A stretch of DNA of 64,000 nucleotides from Gyrodactylus bullatarudis (taxonomy: Eukaryota > Platyhelminthes > Monogenea > Gyrodactylidea > Gyrodactylidae), in the NCBI GenBank assembly GCA_012064415.1, contig SSNU01000157.1:276113-340112 (forward strand), in the 5' to 3' direction. The notes under the pieces were generated by a model that saw nothing but the letters and a program-made list of their open reading frames with translations, ran no database searches and was not told the DNA's origin. A program made the position numbers and the translations under genes. Each line of letters begins with the position of its first letter. The stretch's first letter is position 1. Positions 36,901 to 48,900 of this stretch are shown one piece after another.

Positions 36901-39900
36901 TATTTACTTTACTGGTTTTTTCGAGAGCAGAATCCAGAATGATCTTCGATCAACAAGTCAGGGTTTAAAAAAATTTTTTTTCTTCTTGATCTGATCCGAT
37001 TTTCTGGGTCGATCACACGAGTAAGGGTAAAATTTCCTCAAAAATTCTGATTTTTAGGTTAGAAATCTCTAACTTGTCAAATAAACTTTTGAACGATAAT
37101 ATCCACGAACTTCATCAAGAATATTTGAGTTAGGTTTTAAACTCATTTGGAAGGTTTAGAGAACAACAAGTGTATACTCCGTTTATCACTCAAATAAACT
37201 TTTTGTGATAGATTTATTTTTAAATATTCTTTCAACCCTGCTTTTGATCCATAATCTGAGATCTGATCTTGATCGGAAAAAATTATTTTTTCTTCCCAAA
37301 TTGATCTTTATCTACCCCTTTTTCTGAGATATCATTTATTTGGTTCGCAATAAAAAAAATAGCTAAGAAAATCATATTTTTAACATCAGCATCAAATCTA
37401 AGGCGAAAACTATTTCCAGAACAACTTTATAATAAATCAGACCATTATAACAAGTAATCCTTGCCATCGAAACATTTTACATCCTGCATAATTTGAATGA
37501 ATTTATTTCACTCAAAAAGTATTTATCCAGTAAAATTCTTAAGAAGAACAAATGTAAGGATAAGATCAGATGATTCAATAAGTTTTTCTATACTGACTAT
37601 GTAAATCACACATTCTTTGCTCCCACAGTAGATAAATATTTGCCTGGATAATTCTTATTTAAGGCAGAAAATTCTATTCAAAATTGGTATCATTTTACAT
37701 ATGAAACACGTGCTAGTTTTAGGATTGTCTCAAATCCTCAGCATTATTATAATCAAATTTATTAAGAAAAATAAATGATTTTGTCTCCTAGCGATTAAGA
37801 GTATTTGTAGCACGGTACTTTTATTTTGATATTGTAATACTAAATAAATTAAATAATCCTGATCCGAAATTTACGATTTATTTTCAGTTTCAGTGATATT
37901 CGCACAAACGAACTTTCCCAAAACTGGAATTACTAATTGATCAAAGAAATTGCCTAACATTAAATAGATATACTTTCAATCACAACTTATGAATGTCAAA
38001 ATGTCTTCACATTCACTGACCAATGACGTGATTGAACTCGATAGAATATCCTAACTCCATATTGGTTAATAACATCTGACCTCTAATTTGATTGGTTGAG
38101 AAGCAAAGCATGCCTTTTTATATGTACATTTTATAGGTTTGACATTTTTACCTATTTATAGTGTACGAATAGAATACTAAAGATCGTTTTCAAGTATGAT
38201 AAGTAATGAAACTGAATAAAAATCGCAAATTCTGAGACCAGATTCAGAACCTGCGTCCAATTTCGGATCAGGCTCATTTTAATTTATTCTGATATCACAA
38301 GATCTAAATAAAAGTGACACGTCGTGTACTTATCTTAATAAAATAATTTTAAAAACTGCAATTGCTAAACATGCTATAAAGCAAAATATCGTTGAATTAT
38401 CTTCAAATTTTTAAATACAAAATTATAATTTTGAATTCCCCTAATGAATAAATTCTTAAAAGATGTGATTCTCGTGTAAGTTAGGTTCTTCTATTGGTTG
38501 TGTTTCTAGCCAATGAAAAAGTTTTTTGATTGTCGCGAATTCATTGCATGTCTGAAAAACCCTCATCATATTTCAATTATATAGCCATTATTTCAATTTC
38601 AAAACTAAGCTGTAAAGAATGTAGAATGTATCTTGACAAAAAATTATTATAGCAAGAGATTATTAAGCTATTTTTCCCGTTAATTATCATTAAACCCTTT
38701 CGATGCCGTTTGAAAACCAATAAAGATAGCTTTCTAATTCTTTTTGCATGTTTCTTAGAATTTTTTTTGGTGAAATTTAGAAAAAGGATTTTTTGAGTTC
38801 CAACTTCTTACACCAGATATTTTAATAGCCCTTAAGGGTAACAATTTTTAACTGTTTAATTTTCATATGAAACCAGCAAAAATATACAGAATAAAGAGCA
38901 TTTATTCAAGAGTGAGCTTTTATAAAGCAGCTTTCTTCATTTGAAATACAATAAAACGTGTTACAAGTTATACAATATGTAGATATTTTTCTTTTGCAGA
39001 TTGAACAGCCTTTGCGTGAATTGGGATTCTCAACTTTGGCTGGGAGATGTTTCATAGAAGCAACTGACTCACAGGACAATAGAAGCATTGATTCATTACT
39101 TTTCCTAAAACTTTTTATTGAGCGAGTGGTACATCCTTCTTCTTCAGATACGGGAATTTTAAACTTCTGCAAATTCTTTTTTGATTAAATCATCTGATAA
39201 ATTTAGTTAGAAGTTCAGTAAATCAAGACAGTCTTCCTTGTCATTATTTCTTTTGTAAAGCAGCCAAGAGTTAACGATTGATGCAAATAGAACCCATTGG
39301 AATATAGCAAAGTACTTAAAATAATAATTGTTAATAAAAAAAGTCTTACCAATTTTTTGCTCTGTGGTTTGGCTGGTATCTAGACATGAAGGAATCGAAT
39401 AGATCAATACCACCCATTAACTAGTTATAAACTGATACGATTTCGGGATAGGGTACATCTATTCCCTTACTGCTTTTCGAGCACCAGCGTTTAATATTTG
39501 AAATGGGCTCAGCACCAGCAAAAGTCGAAGTGAAAGTTACAGCTTTGTTGTCAAACCATCTTAGAAAGTAAAGTTTTTTAGACTCCGAATAGAGTAAATC
39601 GTAGCTGCACTCTCAAACCTTCAACACATAATCACCTGCTACACCTCCAAAAAAAAATTTCCCTTTCTTGATTCTTTTTATGTCGCTTCACTATCCATAC
39701 CTTTACCTTTACATATATGTCCTGTACCTTGAACGTTAATAACTCTTTCTACCATCGAATAACGTAATCCAATAAAATCTCATCATAAAGTCAAGGTTGA
39801 ATTATATTGGTCACCTAAGTTATAAAATGAAAAACATTGTTTTTCCCATGGGAAATTTTTTTCAAAGATTTTTCAATAAACCAAAAAAATCTCTAAATAA

Positions 39901-42900
39901 ATCTTCAATTTTGAAGTAGAAAAAAATGAAACATCGTTAAAAAATTCACATCATTAGAATTTTAAAGAGTTCATGATTAAGTGAAAAAAAATCTTTGTAA
40001 AAAATTGAAAAATAACGAAATTATGTAGGTTTAAAATAGATGGACATCGGCACAGAAAGGGTTAAATTGAAGTGATTTTTTCTACTAAATTATTGTTCCT
40101 CTGTTTTAGTTGATTGTATAAAGATTTTTTATTAAAAAATTATCAGATCAAAATCTGCAATTATTGCTGGCTCGGTTGTTTTCTCACTTGGCTGTCTTCT
40201 GATCTGTGTTGGACTTGAAGTTGAAACTAAAAATTGAAAAAGTCTGATCAATATTTGAACTGATAAATAACCCTGATAACTTACTTTCTAAAACATAAAA
40301 AAATTTAAATAAACACATAAGAATATTTCTATTGCATTGAATATGATGTCATGTTTTCGGTCAATAATTAAATTTTTTAAATTTAAACTTAAAAAAAATA
40401 AAACAGATTTCCTACTTTTTAAGTTTTTGATATGAATTTTTTTATTGATTTCAGGACGATCTTACCAAACTATTGATCAACATTAGACAAAATCTTTCGA
40501 ATTTCAAAAAAATAGTTGAATTTTAGATCATTTCTTATAGTGATAAGTGAAAATTTTTGATGGTTTGATTTCCAACAATTAGGACGAATTTCTATAAACT
40601 TCTTTCGTCAGCTATAAATTTTTTTTTCTAATTTTGCTATTTGATCATTTCATTTCTCTGAAATAGATAAAAATAATTAAAATCAAAAAAAGGATATTTT
40701 TGAAATTCTCTATTTTCTGAAAAACGTTTAAGGAATAAATATTGAGTTTTTTGGCAAATCCTGATCTTCATGGCAACTAAATTTTGTATAGAAATTCTTT
40801 GCATCAGCTATTAATTGTAACATAACACTGGTTTTTGGAAATAAATTTTTATACTAGTAAAAATATTCAAGAGTAAATTTTCTAGATCTGATTTCAGGAT
40901 TGATAACTCCCTCAGTTTCCGAATAATTAAAATTTCTATGTAAATTTTCATAAATAATTAGTTTCTATTTTTGATATATCAGGTATCGGAGTATTGTAAA
41001 GTCTTTTTTTCGCAAATCTGATGGAGCCATAGTTATGTATGATGTGACAAATCAAAAAAGTTTCTGGAGTGTCCGAGAATGGATATCCTTAATTGAAGTA
41101 AGTCTATAGAATATCAAATAAAATTGGAACTCTGTTTTCTCTTCTATTGAATCGAACTAATCCCCTTATATCATCAGTAGGCGGGTAAAAAAATCGACTT
41201 TTTAATTTCAAATTTCGACATTTTTATTCTTTTGAAATCACATACGTCATTTAAAAGTAGTATGTGTATTTAATAAAAAAATTTATTGATCTTCAAGATT
41301 ATTATAGTAGAGCATGAAATACATTTTAAGGTTTCCAGCTTTGAATGTCTTATTCTTAGTTAAGAAATGCTTTAGCATCGAGAATGATCTCTCCACTGAT
41401 ACTGACGTCGGATTGCATTTTAAAAGCTTACTGTACATATCATGGCTAACGCTATTATTTTCCATTGTCAAAACGATTCTCGAATCGTTCTTAGCTAGTC
41501 TTTCTTGAATATATCTTGAAATTTGATAACGATCTTCCTTGAAGTCCAAACTAAGTATTTTTCTATGAGCTTCTTGAAGAGATATATTAGTGGTCCCAAT
41601 TATTGATATAGCATCTGCCAAACATAAGTACTGATCTTTTATTTCGACCAACTCATTGTTCAAATTAGTGTAAGATAAAGCTGATTTGACATTTTCAATT
41701 ATTATCCCTTTTTCATCAACCTCGTTGAAGATAGCTCTAACGCTAGGTAAATTTTTAACGTAATAGTTGACAGCATTTAGCCAAGTTCCCCAGCGTGTAA
41801 CAACTGGTGCAGGCGGCATGCCTATCTCATGGAAGAGTTCTTTTCTTGATCTATTCTTGACAACAGAAGCCTTCACTGATGAAATTAAATCATTAATACG
41901 TGAATAATTTGCCTTCACTATCATGGCACAATTATGCAACAAATGTGCATAGCATGTAATGTGAAATAGATTTTTGTGAAGAACTTTCAAAAATGTGGCG
42001 CTTTTAGTCATATAACTTGCCGCATCTGATAGAAGAAGAACAAAATTATCATTAGATATATTGTAGTCCTTTAATACATTGTTAATACTTTGAACAATGA
42101 TTTCATATCCAAGTTTATCCTTGATTTCAATTAGCTCGCACAGATAATTTTTATAAGACTGATCTATGAGGCCAATTAGAATCGACAAGTATCTTTCACC
42201 GTTTATTTGACTTTCATCTATTACAAGAAAGATTTCTTCTTGACTGACAATCTCCTTAATTCTTTCGAATTCCTCGGTGTATAATCGCGACAAATTACTT
42301 CTATAAGTTTGACTACAGGAGAGATTGACATTGAATAGCATGAATAGCTCCTTCATTTACTTGTTATCAAGTTTTCTGAGACTAATTCCAGATTTGAGAA
42401 AAGCCTTTGCAATCACATACGATAAATCTCCTTTGTTAGGATTAAGTCTTGGAAGCGGTTTAATTATCGACTGCATTTGAATATGTTTACGTGTCGAACG
42501 ATGCTTGTCAACATTGTCTGTCTTAGTTCCTTTAAATGACACCTTACAGAGTTTACCTTGTTTACTGTCGATTTTTAACTCATCAGAGTGCTGAGTGACT
42601 AACCTCTTGAGTTTGGTCATGATTAATGTATCATATCTGTTCAGTAAAATGACTAGGAAGGTTTCTAAATTCTCATTGGACGGTTTTTATCTTGGGATTG
42701 TCTGAAACTATTCTATTGATACCATCATTATTATTAGGTGATAAGGGATTAATAAGATTGAGAAATTTCGACTTTTATCGACAATCAGGGGATTATCGAC
42801 TTTTATCGACATTTTATCTCGCTTATTGAATAAAATCATTAGAAAATCTTAACATCATTAGAGCTATAATACAAAATCTAAGCTTAAACTAAAATTAGCA

Positions 42901-45900
42901 AATTTCGACTTTTTACCGGCCTAATCATCAGGCTTCTTAGTAAATAATAATAATTTTAAAAAAGCTAAGCTTTTGAATTTAGGATCACTCTTACCCTTTG
43001 TCATAATCAATAAAATTCAAAATTTTGGATTTCCCACAATAATGACGAATTTCTGCAGCCTCATGCTGATCTCGAATATCTTCATTTGACTGCTTCAAAG
43101 CTCTGAAATCGATAAAAATTTAGGATCCAAAGTTGAAAAAGGGGAAATTTAGTCCATTTTCGAAATATTGGTCAGAATGAATTTTCCAGCAATTTTCTAA
43201 ATTTCCACAACTTATTGGCTCATTTTATTATAGAATTCGAGAAATATTTTTCTCCTAATTTTCCGGAGAAAAATATTGAGTTTTATGTTTATGTCTATCC
43301 ATTTCGATAAACGCTCCACTATATTCGAATAGATCCTAATTGTTTACAAAATTCTCAACTTTTTTCATCAAGAAATCGAATTTGATCAAGATTTTTATTC
43401 TTCAAAAAAAAGGATTTAACCCGGTTTAATACTTCATTTTATAAATTTCAACTTTGGATTGTTATAGATGAATTCCGTTTTAACTTCATTCACAACACTG
43501 GTGGCCATTTTGAGTAGGGACAATAAATTTACATTCTCTTTAGTTAACACTTCAAGTTCTGTTTGCATTTTAAGGATTTTTTCTTTTTTCAACTTTCTTG
43601 ATCGTCGAGATGAATCGTTATTCCTCATTCGTTTCAAAATATACTGAGGATTCGGACAGTTATCTGTTTGTACTGGGGACTTTTTATAACTATCCTTATT
43701 GTTTTCTTCTTGTTCCCTTGTTGATAATACTGACGGAGGCTCTTCAACCTGTGATTCTTCATCTAAATCAATATCCTCAAATATTTCCGAATTGAATAGA
43801 TTATCTGAAAGAAGAAAATCGAAAGAAAAATATACCTTGACATGGATTATAATCTTCAAGGGTAAACAGAGATGAGTCTACAAAGTCCAAATATTCACTA
43901 GGTTGAAAATCAAAATTTTCAATGAACTCATCTTGATAATTCAAACCCAAATCAAGAGTTGAGTCGTGTAACTCTGGTGTGTATGGTTCTTCTGAGTTGG
44001 AAATGTTTATCTTTATTCGAATACTTTTCAAAATATTGTCGTAAATACAATGAATGAAAGATTTATTCGACTGTTAATCCGAGGGACTGTCTTATTTTCA
44101 CAATGTCAACCTGGTTGTATACACCTTAATGCGCATTTATGAAGAAGAGAAGTTTTGGTAGATTGATCACAACAACAAGAGTTGTTTGCAGAAAACCAAC
44201 AATCTTTTCCATTGGTCAAAATGAATTACATGAGCTCAATTCTTTATTATCATCTAACATAATAAAAGAGAAGAATTCATGTTTATTCATAGCAATAGAA
44301 ATTGTTATTACATGAGAAAAATAATGATTTTTTCTCAAAAATCAAGTTTACCATCGAAGGGCGAATTACTATTTTCAATCTGAAGAAAAATAATTATAAT
44401 TATCATAGTTTTAACGTTTTTTATTTTGAGATAATGAATTTTTCTAAAAATTAGCGCTTTTTAATTTTCACTTTGATATTTATTGAAATTTTTTAACTAT
44501 GGGTATATTGTAGCTTCATTGCACCACAAGTTTGAGGAAGGAAGAGATCCTGAAGTGTTTAAGATGTACAGTAGGGTAAAATTTATTTTTTTTCCCGAAA
44601 AAATTTTGTTTTTCTGACACCCATAAATTCCATCTTCGTAAATTCTCTAAAACGCATTTAAATTTTCAGAAAATGATGGGGATATGTAGCCATTAGAATA
44701 AGTTCCATCCTAAAAATCATACAGATTGCTCAAAAAAGGAAATTTTATCAATTACCGTAGTGAAATTCATTCAAAATTTGTTGGCGCATATTTATTTGAA
44801 AAATTGTTGTTTTCAAATTTCAAGAACAATCTTTAGAATTATAAATTCAAAAGGTTCTTTTTCTCAGAATTTAATTCTCAATGAGCAAATAGCCGAAAAA
44901 ATTTTATTACCCTTATGTACAGCTATTCTCGATGAATTTAGGAATTCATGATTTTAACAAAAATCTCAATTTTTCACCCATGAGTAGCTGAAACATGATT
45001 ATCTTACTTTGATCTTTAATTTTTTGTATTATCCTAGGATTTTTTCCAGAAAAAAAATTACTGATTAGATTACTAGTTAATCAAGTTTTCAAAACTTTGA
45101 TTGAGAATAATATAACCATTGAACTGATCGAGAAAATCAAGATCAAACGTAATCCAATCTTCGATGTGTTGAACTGAAAATGAAAATAGCTTATATTTGT
45201 GAAGAAATATTATTTATTTTTTGATAAATTTAAGGATCTTTCAAGACTTATTAATCGATTACTTGGTGAAGTTTTCCTTATGATTCGATCAGATCGAACA
45301 AATTACAATGGAATCAAAGTTTTCGATGGTATGAAGAAAAATGTTGTTTCACTAGATTTGATTTCATTTTTTCCCTCAATAATAAGATTAAATCCATTTC
45401 AAAATTATTTCTATGACAATAATTTTAGGCATTAGGAATCACATTAATTTGAGGGCGTAGACTTGAAAAAGAAGTTCATATCCAAGTAAATACATGACAA
45501 GTGACTATGATTTTTTAAACTGTATAAAAACACAGTAGTAGTAATCCTTATCCACAATCCTTAAGAGTGTGGTAAAATTCCTCATAATTTAATGTACATT
45601 TTCGAACTTATTCTGGAAATAGTCTTCGCATTAGATTTGATATTAACGCTAACGAATCAATTTATATGAAAACTAATAAAACTATTGATTCTATTTGCAA
45701 AATTGGTAACTTGGACATTCCCATTTGCAGATATGGTTATAGTCGTAGGCCAAAATACAACTTTTTCACATTGGATTTGATGATCTCTAAAATTTAATTC
45801 ACTTTTTGCTTCCTTTGTATTGCAAAATTTTTAAAATTGCATTTATGGCTACTTTTTACTTTTTTGTTGAAATTTGATAATTGCACGGAAGATATTTATT

Positions 45901-48900
45901 TTGCAATTATGGTTACTATCTTGTAGAATCTGTTTTTGATAGCTGGTTAAATTTTTTCATGTGTATTTTTATTCAGGACTATTCCTAAGTACTGAATTGT
46001 ATTAATTCGAATTTAAAAAAATTGGTAGTCATGAAAAGATTATAGCAAAAATTTACATAATATGAGATGATTTTTTCTACTTGAAAAACATTCTAGATTT
46101 TCTAAAAATAGTCAGTATTCTCAAGAGTTATTCGGATGAGAAATTAATTTAATTGTAGTCACTTGTATTTTAAAATCATCATACTACTTCTAAATATATT
46201 CGTATTTTTATAAATATAATATATAAGGGAGTAAGAGAGGTGGAGGCCTTTGAAAACTTGTATCAATATTGAATGAGTGTGTTGTTCATCAAGCAGATAA
46301 ACTTGATATGCGTCTCAGTAAAATAAGCTGATTATGACTCTTCATAATTCTAAAGCTGTAAGGAGATCGATAACGATAGTCTGCGTGACCATAATGTTAA
46401 GAGTTTAGGGTAATGCTCTAGTTCGGGAACGACGCAAAATTTCATTTATGGGCGAATTACATATGAGCCAATGAAAATCAAGTAGGTCCCGGAGTACTAT
46501 TCAGTTCCTATTATGGTCTATTTAGATATATTCACGTGTATAATCAACCTATTCTGGATAGGACTATTCTTAATACAATTGTTTATGCCCTAGTTGAGGA
46601 ACGAATATTTTTTTTATAAAATATATGGTAATGCTCTAGTTCGGGAACGACGCAAATAAATTAATCTTATTATTTTTATCAATCCTCATTAGATTTTAAT
46701 CTATTGAAAATACTCAGAAATGAAAGATCTCAAAATAAAATTCTCATTGAAATAGATTTCCAAAAGTGAATCCAAGAACAGGATTATTATGTACTGGAAG
46801 CTACACATTCACTGGAAGAAAAAATTTAATGAGATGTTCCAAATGTTGGAGATCTTACTCAATCTTAAAAGCTAAATTATAATTATGATGATTCCTCAAG
46901 GAACCTTCCTCTATAAAAAAAATGAGCTTTTCAATGTTGCTACAGCTTGCATATTATTTTTCAACTGGAAGAACCTACAGAAACATTATTGCCAGTATCG
47001 ATATTAGTCAAGCAACAATCTGTTCTTATTTCGATCTTTTCCGGAGGCTCCTTAAGAATCTAGCTGAGAACAATCGTAATGTAGTTGGTGGTATCGGTCA
47101 TATGGTTGAGATCGATGAGACTAAGTTGGCCAAAAGAAAATATCATCGTGGCCGAATTCTCAGAAATGAATGGGTCGTTGGCGCTTACGATCGAAATACG
47201 AAGTGTGTTCGACTAGAGATTGTAACAAAGCGCAATCAGTTGGTTCTTGGAAACTTTATCAGTGAAAATGTGCTTCTTGGTTCAACACTAATCTCTGATG
47301 AATGGTGTGGATACTCAGATTGGGCCACTGCTGGCTATTGGCATATCAAGATTAACCATAGTCTAAATTATGTAGATCCAACAGATGATACGATCCATAC
47401 CAACTGTGTTGAGAGGCTCTGGCGAACTATGAAAGAGAATATAAATAGCACAGTGGCAATGAATAGAATTGCAGGAGAGATCAAAATTTTTGAATATCTC
47501 TTCAACAAAAAGGCAATGGATTGGCGAGGGATCTTTAACAGTCTTTTAACAGCAATTTTCGATCAAGAAAACAGAGATGTTCCTCTCATAAACTTCAATC
47601 AGAGAGTTATAAATATGATCATAATTAATGATGATATTGACGATGTGGATTTAGATAACTCACTATTTAATTATTGATTTTATAATTTTTTTCCACTGAT
47701 AAAACCAGAAAAATCTTTTTCCTTATCAATTTTATAATTCACTTTTGGAAATCTATTTCAATGAGAATTTTATTTTGAGATCTTTCATTTCTGAGTATTT
47801 TCAATAGATTAAAATCTAATGAGGATTGATAAAAATAATAAGATTAATTTATTTGCGTCGTTCCCGAACTAGAGCATTACCATATATTTTATAAAAAAAA
47901 TATTCGTTCCTCAACTAGGGCATAAACAATTGTATTAAGAATAGTCCTATCCAGAATAGGTTGATTATACACGTGAATATATCTAAATAGACCATAATAG
48001 GAACTGAATAGTACTCCGGGACCTACTTGATTTTCATTGGCTCATGTGTAATTCGCCCATAAATGAAATTTTGCGTCGTTCCCGAACTAGAGCATTACCG
48101 AGTTTAGATTTACAAAGAAGTAGCCCATATGAGTAAATATTAGAGGTAGAACGTATTTCATCATTGTAGGAAATCGAAAAATCTGAATTTTACAATCACC
48201 ACAAAGGGTAATAATCCAAATTTCAAAGTTTAACATTTTTTTTGAAAATCGCAAGTTTCCCTCAATCCCAAATCTCTCAATGGCCAAATTTAAATTCATC
48301 GTGTAATCTTAATTCCAAATATCAGAATCGGATTCCTTTAAATCTTTGAAAACGATAAGAGTTTTGAGCTCAACGGTTGAAAAGTGGGAAATTAGGACAT
48401 TTTCGAAACTCGTAGAGTGGCCTCATTTTTGGTCAGATTCAAATTTCTTCAGAAATTGTTGTATTTTTTGTAATAGAATGTTTTATATCGAAGTGAAAAA
48501 ATAAATATATGCAGAATGAATCTTGAAAATTATACAAATAGTAATTTTTAAAAAGATTGTGGTCAGGTTCGAGTATTAAAAATTGAATTTCTCCAAATAT
48601 CCGTGAAATAATAGTTAAACTTTTTCATCTTTTTAATTTAAGGATTCAGGGGACAAGATCCCGATAATGATTGTTGCAAATAAAATAGATCTTCGAGACA
48701 ATCTTGAAAATATTTCCAGAAAGAGTATAAACACAATAACTCCCGAGCATGGAAGCAAACTAGCCAAGTCCTACGATGCAGATTTCATCGAGGCTAGCGT
48801 TGCAAAGAATATCAACGTCCAGGAGGCGATTATTGCCCTATCAAAGTTGGTTTTAATTTTTTTATAATCTTACTCTCTATACTTATCAGTAGCGATATGT

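Noticed and set aside
48087..48299. Minus-strand frame at the right end of Merlin
   Set aside because: Crosses the transposon boundary and has no motif.
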